DNA of 36,719 nt from Korarchaeum sp964519515 (GCA_964519515.1 CAZFIJ010000070.1:1-36719), one strand, 5' to 3'; counted from the first letter of the stretch, positions 16,219 to 23,644 are shown. A program made the numbers and translations. Notes: a model not told the origin generated them from the sequence alone.

Positions 16219-16992
16219 GGGAACCCCTCTGAATATCTAGAACTACACCAAGGTACCCTCGCTCCTATTAAATATTCCTCTCCGAGCTCCTGGGAATTAA
16301 ATCTAAAAAATAAAATCTCTATATCTTAAAGCCGATTATGGAGTATAGGAGTCAGGAAGAATTCGTTTCACCTTAATATGGGAAAATTATCCCTGAATTG
16401 GCTTAGAGTGATCTCATAGAGTCGGAGATCGTTGATCTGAATGAGGCATTAGATGATCTTTTGAGAGACTTCTACCTCTCTAAAAAGTTATTTAATTTAT
16501 CTATGGTGACCATAATGTAATTTTAGATGAAGTCCCCCTCTCACGAGTTATTTCCATATCAATGACTCAGGTAGGTACATTTTTATTAGGTGGCACGTAT
16601 TGAATCGAGTTAATAAGCCCATCCCAGGTATATTTCCACTCCGGCTGGTAACGATCGATGAGAGTAGGCCTCACTTACTGGAACCCCCTGAATAGGCAAT
16701 TATCAATATTTTCCAAATAAAAATTATAATTCATTTTTATTTAAATATTTTTGCGATAATTATAAAAAATATTTTCTATAATGGTCTATAATATTTTTTC
16801 TGTTAAACATGAATTATAGTGGTCATGATGAAATGCCAGGAAATCTCTATGGATTTAGTAGATTGAGCACTCGGTACAGTAGATAAGTCTACACCCATAT
16901 GGTTATTCATGCCTCATTCTTCAGAAAAGCTTATATTTAGGTGCCATGTATAATACATAGCCCATATAGGGTTTGTTAAGAGGTGATATGGT
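16219..16992. other. 774-bp intergenic region with AT-rich core and decayed coding traces
   Basis: No complete gene is visible. The left third holds the promoter of the minus-strand TIM-barrel gene. 16407-16520 is open for 37 codons (reading ...DLNEALDDLLRDFYLSKK...) but has no usable upstream start and looks like a gene remnant. 16693-16800 is strongly AT-rich, with AAAAAATATT (16764-16773) and its reverse complement (16790-16799) flanking two copies of TCTATAAT. The right end holds the histone promoter. No similarity to the tRNA 3' end, as an integration scar would show, was noticed. Confidence 0.5.
16930..16987 (+). promoter_or_regulatory. Histone promoter and ribosome binding site
   Basis: CTTATATTT (16930-16938), preceded by purine-rich AGAAAAG as a BRE-like element, predicts a transcript starting near 16960. 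The leader of about 30 nt carries AGGTGAT (16981-16987), five bases before ATG 16993. Confidence 0.55.
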
Positions 16993-17223
16993 ATGCCCCA
17001 GAAGCAGACTAGGTATCTCCCCCTAGCACCCGTATATAGGATAATCAAGAGCGCGGGCGCTGAGAGGGTAAGCGACGATGCAAGGGAGAGGATGGTCTAC
17101 CACCTCGAGAGATTCGCCAGGGAAGTTGGAGCGCAAGCTGTAGAGCTTGCGAAACATGCCAAGAGGAAGACTGTGACTGATAGGGACATAGAGATGGCTG
17201 TTGAGGCCATCTGGAAGAGATAA
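16993..17223 (+). CDS. Archaeal histone
   Basis: 76 aa: a single histone fold (L-P-L-A-P-V-Y-R-I-I-K, A-G-A-E-R-V-S-D-D-A, a long central helix, then K-R-K-T-V-T-D-R-D-I-E-M-A-V). This is the HMf type that dimerises and wraps DNA. It has a short N-terminal extension, M-P-Q-K-Q-T-R-Y, compared with the roughly 68-residue methanogen proteins. It is monocistronic: a large promoter region lies upstream and a T-rich terminator downstream, consistent with high, separate expression. Confidence 0.95.
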   Translation: MPQKQTRYLPLAPVYRIIKSAGAERVSDDARERMVYHLERFAREVGAQAVELAKHAKRKTVTDRDIEMAVEAIWKR

Positions 17224-17239
17224 AAACCCAAATAACACC

Positions 17240-17251
17240 TTTTTCTTTTTT
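17240..17251 (+). terminator. T-rich terminator after the histone gene
   Basis: TTTTTCTTTTTT begins about 17 bases after the histone stop. Runs of T on the coding strand without a required hairpin are the usual archaeal termination signal. Confidence 0.6.
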
Positions 17252-17255
17252 AATA

Positions 17256-17330
17256 CGGGCCCGGCGGGACTTGAACCCGCGACCTGCGGCTCCGAAGGCC
17301 GCCGCTCTATCCTTGCTGAGCTACGGGCCC
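17256..17330 (-). tRNA. tRNA-Arg (anticodon UCG)
   Basis: A full cloverleaf folds on the minus strand. Acceptor GGGCCCG pairs with CGGGCCC; D-stem GCTC/GAGC; anticodon stem GCGGC/GCCGC with loop CTTCGGA (anticodon TCG, plus-strand 17293-17295); 5-nt variable loop; T-stem GCGGG/CCCGC with loop TTCAAGT; discriminator G. Length 75 nt, no intron, CCA not encoded. It reads CGA codons. Confidence 0.97.
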
Positions 17331-17353
17331 TCCAAATGATGGGCATGTGCTCA

Positions 17354-17361
17354 GCTATAAC
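17354..17361 (-). promoter_or_regulatory. TATA box of tRNA-Arg
   Basis: On the minus strand GGTTATAGC lies about 25-31 bp before the mature tRNA 5' end, the expected archaeal spacing. Confidence 0.45.
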
Positions 17362-17423
17362 CCTTCCTGAAGCATCCAATTTCCACAAGAAGTACCGTTC
17401 ATGTTAAATATGAGAGGAGTCAA

Positions 17424-18218
17424 GTGAGCTCAATGGTCGAATTCACGTTCGGTGGGATGAATAATCCACATAGGGATCTGATGAGTGAAGTTAGAAATAT
17501 ACTGGATATTGGGATGGATTTCGTGGAGTTAACAGTTGAATGGCCGCTCTCCTCGGTGGATTCCGTAGAGAGGAAGATAGATGAGCTCAAGGATACAGTG
17601 GAATCTCATGGTGCATTCCTACTCGCGCACTCCCCTTACTACCTGGAGATAGCACATCCATATGAGGAGGTCAGGAAGGGGGCTTTAAAAGAGGCGCGTA
17701 AGATCCTCGAAGTATGCAGGAAATTGGAATCTACATCAGCTACGTTCCACCCATTCACCCCTGGCTGGCTCGCGTCAATCAAGGAGAAAGCTAGAGAACT
17801 CAATTTAGTTGGATTCAGAGAATTGGTGAAGTATGGAAGGGAATTGGGGGTTCAGATCTTAGTTGAGAACGTGGATCATGGGGCTTTCAGATCTCCGCCC
17901 GATATAAGGTATCTCTTGGATCATGTGGATGGCCTCCTCATGACGCTCGACGTCGGACATAGCATGATCAATGGGGGCTTAGAGAAGCTCAAATCCTACC
18001 TGAAGAAGTGCGGAAAGGAGATAGTGCACATGCATATCCACGATAATGATATGAGCAGCGATCTACATCTACCGATAGGGGCCGGCAGGATCCCGTGGCC
18101 CGAGGTGCTCGGGGAGATCTCGAACTACAGAGGTACTGTCACGATAGAAGTTCACTCTAGTGATCTCGATTACCTCAAGATATCGAAGGAGAAGATACTA
18201 TCAATCTTCAAGCCTTAG
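17424..18218 (+). CDS. Sugar phosphate isomerase/epimerase-like TIM-barrel protein
   Basis: 264 aa of the xylose isomerase-like/AP endonuclease family 2 fold. Metal-site motifs are kept: L-A-H-S-P-Y-Y, A-T-F-H-P-F, I-L-V-E-N-V-D for a catalytic Glu, L-D-V-G-H-S, H-M-H-I-H-D-N, H-L-P-I-G-A-G, and a final T-I-E-V-H. The substrate is unknown; an AP endonuclease role is less likely given the overall similarity to sugar epimerases. Start GTG 17424 follows GAGGAG; ATG 17433 is an alternative. The 3' end overlaps the convergent membrane gene by 18 bp. Confidence 0.82.
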   Translation: MSSMVEFTFGGMNNPHRDLMSEVRNILDIGMDFVELTVEWPLSSVDSVERKIDELKDTVESHGAFLLAHSPYYLEIAHPYEEVRKGALKEARKILEVCRKLESTSATFHPFTPGWLASIKEKARELNLVGFRELVKYGRELGVQILVENVDHGAFRSPPDIRYLLDHVDGLLMTLDVGHSMINGGLEKLKSYLKKCGKEIVHMHIHDNDMSSDLHLPIGAGRIPWPEVLGEISNYRGTVTIEVHSSDLDYLKISKEKILSIFKP

Positions 18219-18764
18219 GAAGGAGCATGTCATCAATGTTATGAGTAAGGAGACGAGGACCCCCAGTATAACTTGTCCGATCGTATGGGAGCCGGATTTC
18301 CCCCTCGACCAAGCCAATATCGGTATCAGGGGGATCATCGGATATCCGAGCTCATTCCCTGAATATAGAAGGAAGGCAGTCGGTCCCGTTATCCCAGCCA
18401 TATGCACGCTGATCTTCGTCACTCCCCTATTTATTAACATGAGCGCTAAGCTCACGAAGAGATAGGTGAGAGCTAGAGCCGATAGAGTCCTGCTGCCGAA
18501 GAACCTCAAGAGGATGAATCCGGCTGAGTAAGATAGGGATGCTTGTAGGAAGAACTTTCCCCTCACCGACCTCTCGGGGACAAGTATATCTATCTCTCCC
18601 CTCAAATACCTCCTTATTACATCTATTATCGGCATTAAGACGATGAAGATAATCGAGAGGAGAAGCCCGAGGGAGTCCCTCTCCCTCAAGCCTATAGCTA
18701 GCACAGCTAAGAGGCCTACTGTGACTGGGGAGAGGATCAGAGCCAGGGTCCTATGACCATCCAT
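18201..18764 (-). CDS. PAP2-like integral membrane protein
   Basis: 187 aa with about six hydrophobic segments. The second half resembles lipid phosphatase PAP2 motifs in altered form: K-I-S-V-H-M-A-G (cf. P-S-G-H) and W-S-R-G-K-S-G-S-H-T-I-G-Q (cf. S-R-x5-H-x3-D). The nucleophile-type His is kept but the terminal Asp is Gln. Archaeal relatives of this pattern may dephosphorylate polyprenyl or other lipid phosphates; that role is an inference. The start sits 31 bp from the palindromic TATA element shared with dtdA; an ATG at 18770 is followed at once by TAA, so 18764 is the start. Confidence 0.6.
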   Translation of the reverse strand: MDGHRTLALILSPVTVGLLAVLAIGLRERDSLGLLLSIIFIVLMPIIDVIRRYLRGEIDILVPERSVRGKFFLQASLSYSAGFILLRFFGSRTLSALALTYLFVSLALMLINRGVTKISVHMAGITGPTAFLLYSGNELGYPMIPLIPILAWSRGKSGSHTIGQVILGVLVSLLITLMTCSFLRLED

Positions 18765-18790
18765 TTACATCCCGAGCTATATTGCTACCC

Positions 18791-18800
18791 TTTTATAAAA
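18791..18800. promoter_or_regulatory. Perfectly palindromic shared TATA element, PAP2-like / dtdA
   Basis: TTTTATAAAA reads the same on both strands. It is 25 bp from ATG 18820 (+), which has no ribosome site, and 31 bp from ATG 18764 (-). One element probably drives both genes, with a leaderless dtdA message. Confidence 0.6.
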
Positions 18801-18819
18801 GAAGTTGATATGATAGCTT

Positions 18820-19650
18820 ATGAGCAAAAGGTTAGCTCTAGCATACTCCAAAAGGGACCCCGCTGGCTCGGGTATGGCTCACGAGATAAAAGATATGATG
18901 GGTGAGGAATTCAACCTCTCAGATAAGAGATGCGAGCTAATTGAAGTAGATAGGGAGATCCTCTACATAAATGGATCTCAGTTCGAGGGTTTCGATTATC
19001 TCGCGGTACTCTCAAGGCACAGCGGTACGCCCAATCATCCGATATTCACAGCTCATGTATCCGGGAACTTCGGGAGAGCTAGATACGGTGGGGATCATTT
19101 CAAGTTATCCATAGCGATACCCTCCCTTATGAAGGAATACCTCATTTCGGTGAGCAAGAGGGCTGAAGAAATAGGTTATTGGGTCGGTTTCGAGCCAACT
19201 CATCATGGCCCTACCTTAGATATTCCCACAGCTTTCCTCGAGATAGGTTGCGATGATACAGCTTGGAGGGATGAGAGAGGCTTGAGAGCTGCAGCTGAAT
19301 CTGTCTTAGAGGCAGTAGAGTCGTGGGAAGAGGGTAAGTTCGTAGCAGCTATTGCATTCGGAGGGCCTCACATAAACGATCACTTCACTAGAGTCGAGCT
19401 CTCCACGAAGTTCGCGATAGGGCATGCCGTGAGGAAGCTCGACGCTGAGTGGGTTGACGAGGAGATGGTGAAGCAAGCGATATCGAGGAACGGTGAGCCC
19501 ACTAAAGTAGCTATAGTGGATAACAAGGGGTTAAGAGGGGAGGATAGGGAGAGAATAGAGGGAGCTCTCAGGGGTTTAGGTCTCGAGGTGATCAGGGTTA
19601 GGAAAGTTCTGAGGGATGAGCTTGGTGAAGAGGAAGGTGAGGAAATATAA
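18820..19650 (+). CDS. dtdA: D-aminoacyl-tRNA deacylase (archaeal/plant type)
   Basis: 276 aa of the DtdA/GEK1 family, a zinc enzyme that removes D-amino acids from mischarged tRNA. Typical blocks: V-L-S-R-H-S-G-T, L-T/I-A-H-V-S-G-N-F, G-F-E-P-T-H-H-G-P, P-T-A-F-L-E-I-G, and A-F-G-G-P-H-I-N-D-H-F-T. No ribosome site precedes the ATG, which lies 25 bp from a palindromic TATA, so translation is probably leaderless. The acidic C-terminal tail overlaps the next gene by 35 bp. Confidence 0.93.
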   Translation: MSKRLALAYSKRDPAGSGMAHEIKDMMGEEFNLSDKRCELIEVDREILYINGSQFEGFDYLAVLSRHSGTPNHPIFTAHVSGNFGRARYGGDHFKLSIAIPSLMKEYLISVSKRAEEIGYWVGFEPTHHGPTLDIPTAFLEIGCDDTAWRDERGLRAAAESVLEAVESWEEGKFVAAIAFGGPHINDHFTRVELSTKFAIGHAVRKLDAEWVDEEMVKQAISRNGEPTKVAIVDNKGLRGEDRERIEGALRGLGLEVIRVRKVLRDELGEEEGEEI

Positions 19651-19969
19651 GACACCTTTCTTCTTCGATAGGACCGTCCCCAAGGACTTCTACTTCTCAA
19701 TTCAGAGGAGATTGAATTACTTAGGTTATGGGGCCGTTTGGCAGCCTAGGAGCGCTGTCAGAGGTAGGAATAGGGATATAAGAGAGATCTTAGAGTACTG
19801 TCTGAGTAGAGGTATTGAGATCTTTGTGACATTCTCGAGGAGCGTTGAGATACCAGAGGAGTATAAGGGTAAGATAAAATTGGTAAAGCTGAAGGGCGGT
19901 AGGAGGAAGACGATAAATAAAGTCATTGCGAAGCTTTTCCTCGAGATCAGGCGAGATGAAGGAGCTTAA
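19616..19969 (+). CDS. Small basic PIN-like protein (DUF5615/Mut7-C-like), tentative
   Basis: 117 aa, strongly basic. The order F-F-F-D-R-T-V-P, a helix, then R-D-I-R-E-I-L-E-Y-C-L-S-R-G-I-E-I-F-V-T-F-S-R-S and I-K-L-V-K-L resembles PIN-like Mut7-C/DUF5615 proteins (F-D-x-x-V/L-P ... D-x-E-I-L ... I-V/L-T-x-D). The last acidic residue of that pattern is replaced (T-F-S-R). A nuclease role would be an inference. ATG 19616 lies inside the dtdA 3' end with a 35-bp overlap, implying coupling. The stop runs directly into an 8-bp inverted repeat. Confidence 0.5.
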   Translation: MSLVKRKVRKYKTPFFFDRTVPKDFYFSIQRRLNYLGYGAVWQPRSAVRGRNRDIREILEYCLSRGIEIFVTFSRSVEIPEEYKGKIKLVKLKGGRRKTINKVIAKLFLEIRRDEGA

Positions 19970-19992
19970 TCAGGATATTAGGGCATCCTGAT
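19969..19992 (+). repeat. 8-bp inverted repeat after the PIN-like gene
   Basis: ATCAGGAT and ATCCTGAT flank an 8-nt loop, beginning at the stop codon. No T tract follows, so a terminator role is doubtful; it may protect the 3' end or be chance. Confidence 0.3.
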
Positions 19993-20258
19993 GGAAGATA
20001 ATCTAATGTAAATGCATCTCTCTAGCCGATCCTCAGTGGACTCGAAGTCGTGAACCTATTCGCGAAAACCCTCGGGAGTGGCTGGAACTCCCCATTAAAT
20101 CTTCGGGTGAATCAAGTGAAGATTATCACAAGATTTTTCATGTTTCCTAGTGGTGGATGTTACTCGATGGGCTCGAAGGTTCGGTGAACGATCTAGCACT
20201 ACCCGGGGCCGGTAATGGGGCCAGTGAATCACACCCCAAGGATGATCTCAATCGTAAA
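19993..20258. other. Non-coding stretch before the DUF211 gene
   Basis: No gene was supported. An open run from GTG 20051 of about 45 codons has no ribosome site and no recognisable family. The DNA is locally GC-rich (CCCGGGGCCGGTAATGGGGCC area near 20200-20220). No tRNA, RNase P or SRP RNA signature was seen. Confidence 0.4.
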
Positions 20259-20268
20259 CATTATAAGC
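20259..20268 (+). promoter_or_regulatory. TATA box of the DUF211-methylthiotransferase operon
   Basis: ACATTATAAG predicts transcription from about 20288. The start of the leader holds GGGGAGG, a ribosome site, before GTG 20305. Confidence 0.45.
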
Positions 20269-20304
20269 TGGAGATCTTCATCCTGGCGGGGAGGACCTAG
20301 CGAA

Positions 20305-20610
20305 GTGTCGAGATCTCCCTCAGGGAAGTTGAACAGTAAGAAGACTTTCATAAGGAAATTAGTGCTCGATGTAGTGAAACCCCATGAACCAGGCATAATA
20401 GAGGTAGCTGATGCGGTCTCAAAACTCGATGGAGTTAAGAAAGTGGAGGTAGAGGTGAGGGACTACGATTCAAACATAGAGAGGCTGAGGCTCATAGTCG
20501 AGGGGGATGACTTAGATGAGGACGATATAATGGAGCTCATCAAGTACTATGGAGGCAATGTAGCGAGCGTCGATGGAGTTACTGTGGAGTCGGAGGAATT
20601 CGTCGATTGA
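20305..20610 (+). CDS. DUF211 (MTH889-like) protein
   Basis: 101 aa from the chosen start. The core I-R-K-L-V-L-D-V-V-K-P-H-E-P-G-I-I-E and L-D-G-V-K-K-V-E-V-E-V, with a later V-E-G-D-D-L-D, is the DUF211 family of small ferredoxin-like-fold archaeal proteins of unknown function. The open frame extends upstream to 20215, but that would start before the predicted promoter; GTG 20305, or TTG 20329, fits the family length better. The stop overlaps the methylthiotransferase start as TTGA, so the two are coupled. Confidence 0.8.
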   Translation: MSRSPSGKLNSKKTFIRKLVLDVVKPHEPGIIEVADAVSKLDGVKKVEVEVRDYDSNIERLRLIVEGDDLDEDDIMELIKYYGGNVASVDGVTVESEEFVD

Positions 20611-21905
20611 GATTTTATATGGAAACTTATGGCTGCTCTATGAATAGATCCGATTCCCAGATAATGGTAAAACTACTTGAGGAAGCCGGCTTTCTCGGGA
20701 TAAATGATCCAAGAGGTGCTGACGTGATAGTACTGAATACTTGTAATGTTAAGACTCCTACGGAACAGAGGATGATTCAGAGAGCTAGAGAACTCTCAAG
20801 ATATGCTCCCTTAGTCGTAACAGGTTGTATGGCTAAATCTCAGAGGGATAGACTGAAGAATTTCTCCAAAGTCTTCGTAGCTCCAAGAGAGATAGATAAG
20901 ATAGTTGAAGCTGTTATCTCAGCGATAGAGGGGAGGGAAGCTGAGTTCCTAGGATGGAGGTTCGTTGACAAATCCTCATATCTCAGGGACCCTCTTGAGC
21001 TCATAGGGATAATCCCGATAGCTGAGGGCTGTATGGGAGCGTGCACTTACTGCATAACGAGACTAGCTAGAGGAGGCCTCACTAGTTTTCCTAAGCGAAA
21101 TATCTTGAGGCTAGCTGAGCACTTCTTGATGAAGGGAGCTGTCGAGCTTTGGCTCACGGCAGAGGATACAGCAGCTTACGGTAGAGATATAGGCGAAAAT
21201 CTCGCGAACCTGATAGTGGATTTGAGTGATCTACCCGGGGATTTCAGGATCAGAGTGGGGATGATGACCCCTAGCTCCGCCTTACCTATAATAAGTGAGC
21301 TGATAGAAGCTTACAGATCGCGTAAGGTCTACAAGTTCTTCCATCTACCCGTCCAGAGCGGTTCTGATCGAGTGCTCAAGGATATGGGGAGGAATTATAC
21401 CGTGAATCAGTTCCTGATGATGATCGATTTTATAAGGAGAGAGCTCTCAGATGTGTCAATAGCTACTGATATAATAGTCGGATTTCCAACGGAAGATGAA
21501 GAAGATTTTGAGAGCACTTTAGCGATGTTGGAGAGGCTCAAGCCGGATGTAGTGAACGTAAGCAAGTTCGGGGCGAGGCCCGGGACTAAGGCAGCAGGCA
21601 TGGGGAAGCTCCCTGAGAGCATCGTATCGAGGAGGAGTAAGGAGGTAAATGGGTTGATTGAGAGGATAAAGGAGGAAGTCAATGAGAGATATTTAGGCAA
21701 GGAGCTTGAAGTACTGGTCTCTGAGAAGGGGGAGAAAGGATTTCAGGGGAGGACGAATAGCTATAAGCCTGTAGCCCTTCGCGAAGTGAAGTTAGGTCAC
21801 TTCTACCTCGTAGAGATAGTGGATTTCAAGGCGAACTATCTGATAGGTGAAGTGAAGGAGGAGTTAGGGAGGGCCGGGCTTCAGATGGAACTCAAGCTCA
21901 CTTGA
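20607..21905 (+). CDS. tRNA t6A methylthiotransferase (archaeal MtaB/CDKAL1 type)
   Basis: 432 aa radical SAM enzyme that adds a methylthio group to t6A37 of tRNA. Seen in order: N-terminal MTTase domain with three cluster cysteines (C10, C46, C74); radical SAM motif C142-M-G-A-C146-T-Y-C149; S-G-S-D-R-V-L-K-D-M-G-R; D-I-I-V-G-F-P-T-E; and a C-terminal TRAM domain (about 375-432). The TTG start overlaps the DUF211 stop. The 3' end overlaps the convergent SpeD-like gene by 8 bp. Confidence 0.92.
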   Translation: MRFYMETYGCSMNRSDSQIMVKLLEEAGFLGINDPRGADVIVLNTCNVKTPTEQRMIQRARELSRYAPLVVTGCMAKSQRDRLKNFSKVFVAPREIDKIVEAVISAIEGREAEFLGWRFVDKSSYLRDPLELIGIIPIAEGCMGACTYCITRLARGGLTSFPKRNILRLAEHFLMKGAVELWLTAEDTAAYGRDIGENLANLIVDLSDLPGDFRIRVGMMTPSSALPIISELIEAYRSRKVYKFFHLPVQSGSDRVLKDMGRNYTVNQFLMMIDFIRRELSDVSIATDIIVGFPTEDEEDFESTLAMLERLKPDVVNVSKFGARPGTKAAGMGKLPESIVSRRSKEVNGLIERIKEEVNERYLGKELEVLVSEKGEKGFQGRTNSYKPVALREVKLGHFYLVEIVDFKANYLIGEVKEELGRAGLQMELKLT

Positions 21906-22266
21906 AGTCAAGGCCGCTCTTTATCTCAACAGCGCTCTGCTGCCTCGGTTTCAGGGAGTTCGCTAGTATCTTATACATATCCCAGGACCAGCTGGGTTCT
22001 GAGAAGCTAACTATGTTTATCGTAGCGTAGGAATGCTCCGGCCATGTGTGTATAGCTACGTACCCTTTATCCGTCATCAGGAAACCACTGACCCCATAGG
22101 GCTCGAATTCGTGCACGTGTATGTGAAGGGCCTTCACTCCGCTCTCATCAGCTGCATCCTGTAGTAACTTCTTCATCAACTCTGGGGAATCTAGGGAGTC
22201 CTTTTCAGCAACATCGTACAATTCTGCTATTACCTGAGTCTCTTTAGGTTTTATTTCAGAACTCAT
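21898..22266 (-). CDS. SpeD-like (AdoMet decarboxylase family) protein lacking pyruvoyl serine
   Basis: 122 aa with clear SpeD architecture: H-E-F-E-P-Y-G-V-S-G (52-61) and A-I-H-T-W-P-E (71-77). The self-cleaving site that normally reads E-S-H is K67-G68-Y69, so the serine that becomes the pyruvoyl cofactor is Gly, and the conserved cysteine of the T-C-G segment is Phe88. His73 of I-H-T-W-P-E is kept. It cannot form the normal cofactor; a regulatory prozyme-like subunit or a new function is an inference. The start overlaps the upstream UPF0173 hydrolase by 11 bp. The reading frame is intact. Confidence 0.85.
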   Translation of the reverse strand: MSSEIKPKETQVIAELYDVAEKDSLDSPELMKKLLQDAADESGVKALHIHVHEFEPYGVSGFLMTDKGYVAIHTWPEHSYATINIVSFSEPSWSWDMYKILANSLKPRQQSAVEIKSGLDFK

Positions 22267-22921
22267 AACTCTCTCCTGGTTTCAATACTACTATCTCTGC
22301 TTTTATTCCCCTCCTCTCTACTTGTTCCTTCAGTTCCTCAACACTCCCCTTGAGCACCGGGAATGTTTGATAATGCATCGGTATGACCTTATTAACTCCA
22401 AGGAGCTCTATAGCGAGGCTAGCCTCCAAAGGACCCATCACGAAGTGTCCCCCTATCGGGAGGAGGGCTATATCAGGTTTGTAGAGCTCACCTATTATCT
22501 TCATATCGTAGAAGACCCCCGTATCCCCGGCATGATATATCCTCTTCCCATCGAGCTCGATGACAGCTCCAACCGGAGCCCCTAAGTTGCTGCTGTGGAG
22601 GGCTTTAGTGAGGACTATCTTAACTCCATTGACCTCAAAGAAGCTGCCTATATTAGCGCCGAGGGAGTTAGCCCCCTTCCTCCTCGCTTCCTCAGCTATC
22701 TCATAGATAGATACTACAGTACCTCCATGTCTCTTCGAGAGCTTTATAGCATCCTCTAAACCATGATCTCCATGATCATGCGTGACGATATAGACATCAG
22801 CGCCCTTGCATTCCTCAATCTTAATGGGGGATTGTGGGTTACCTTCTATCCAGGGATCTATGAGGACCCTCTTGCTCCCCTCCACTAGGAAAGCGGAGTG
22901 GCCTAGGAACGTAACTCTCAC
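22256..22921 (-). CDS. UPF0173 metallo-beta-lactamase hydrolase
   Basis: 221 aa. Family hallmarks: start R-V-T-F-L-G-H-S-A-F, D-P-W-I-E-G-N-P, T-H-D-H-G-D-H-G for two metals, H-A-G-D-T-G-V, G-G-H-F-V-M-G-P-L-E-A and P-M-H-Y-Q-T-F. The substrate is unknown. GTG 22921 is preferred over GTG 22930 because it gives the family's usual M-x-V/I-T-x-L-G-H N-terminus and has GGTGTGATC upstream. The SpeD-like gene overlaps its 3' end by 11 bp. Confidence 0.88.
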   Translation of the reverse strand: MRVTFLGHSAFLVEGSKRVLIDPWIEGNPQSPIKIEECKGADVYIVTHDHGDHGLEDAIKLSKRHGGTVVSIYEIAEEARRKGANSLGANIGSFFEVNGVKIVLTKALHSSNLGAPVGAVIELDGKRIYHAGDTGVFYDMKIIGELYKPDIALLPIGGHFVMGPLEASLAIELLGVNKVIPMHYQTFPVLKGSVEELKEQVERRGIKAEIVVLKPGESYEF

Positions 22922-22954
22922 CAAGATCACACCCAGCTTAGTTGAGTGAAGAGC

Positions 22955-22960
22955 AAAAAA
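22955..22960 (-). terminator. T-run after the HEAT-like gene
   Basis: On the minus strand GCTTTTTTGC lies 14-20 bases past the HEAT-like stop and before the UPF0173 gene; a weak archaeal terminator candidate. Confidence 0.3.
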
Positions 22961-22973
22961 GCTTTCCCATCAG

Positions 22974-23615
22974 TCACGGAAACCTTCTTAACTTTTTAAT
23001 GATTTTATTTAAAAATTTTTCATCAGATCTCCCCGAAGCCTCCGCTTGAGTTTTAGAGGATAGGGCCTCTAATATCAAGTTCCTTATCTCTCCTCTACTT
23101 TCCCTCCTCAACATCTCAATGAATAACCTCTTGACTTCCTCCCTCTCAGCGTATATTGAAAGAGAAGAAACGAGAGCGAGCCTAACTTTAGGCGAGGGAT
23201 CCTCCGCTAGGGGAGCTATGTCTTCTATCCCTACTTCTCCTCTATCAAAGAGCTTCAAGAGACACTTGAGGTAAGCGATCCTCACGCTAGGCTCTAAGTC
23301 TTCACTCCATCCCTTGAGATGATCCAATATCTCCCGACTGCAGAGCTCCCTCAGGATGAGAGTGGCTTCATCCCTGAGCTTCTTATCACGGAGCTTCTCC
23401 CTCAGTAAATCGAGGAATTTCCCCACTTCCCCATTACATTTAACGTAAAGCACCATATCAGAGAGGAGGGAGACTACATCCTCCCCGAAGCACTCATGAT
23501 ATCCGTTCAATATCTCCCCCACTCTCGATTTATTGCTCCCACATTCTTCTGATAACAACTGTGAAATTATCTTATATAACGCTAATTGGCAATCTTCATC
23601 TCCCTTAATTTCCAT
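22974..23615 (-). CDS. HEAT-repeat-like helical protein, unknown function
   Basis: 213 aa of paired helices with HEAT-like periods in the second half (E-P-S-V-R-I-A-Y-L-K-C-L-L-K-L and S-P-K-V-R-L-A-L-V-S-S-L about 42 residues apart). No enzymatic motif or membrane segment. Probably a binding scaffold. It faces the Tes-like gene across a single TATA element, 23 bp from its ATG, so its mRNA is probably leaderless. Confidence 0.65.
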   Translation of the reverse strand: MEIKGDEDCQLALYKIISQLLSEECGSNKSRVGEILNGYHECFGEDVVSLLSDMVLYVKCNGEVGKFLDLLREKLRDKKLRDEATLILRELCSREILDHLKGWSEDLEPSVRIAYLKCLLKLFDRGEVGIEDIAPLAEDPSPKVRLALVSSLSIYAEREEVKRLFIEMLRRESRGEIRNLILEALSSKTQAEASGRSDEKFLNKIIKKLRRFP

Positions 23616-23632
23616 CCCCTCGCTATGTAGTA

Positions 23633-23644
23633 ATATTTATTAAT
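23633..23644. promoter_or_regulatory. Shared TATA element, HEAT-like / Tes-like operon
   Basis: ATATTTATTAAT is the only AT-rich element in the 57-bp gap, 23 bp from ATG 23615 (-) and 35 bp from ATG 23673 (+). The plus-strand message has GAGGAGGTG as ribosome site. Confidence 0.45.

Noticed and set aside
17256..17330. Integration site at tRNA-Arg
   Set aside because: No integrase gene and no duplicated tRNA 3' segment was noticed in the adjacent gaps.
17023..17388. Minus-strand 121-codon ORF spanning the histone gene and tRNA-Arg
   Set aside because: It reads through a folded tRNA and antisense through a histone gene, so it cannot be a normal protein.
20051..20185. Possible 45-codon protein from GTG 20051
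   Set aside because: No ribosome site or TATA at the right distance and no family resemblance.
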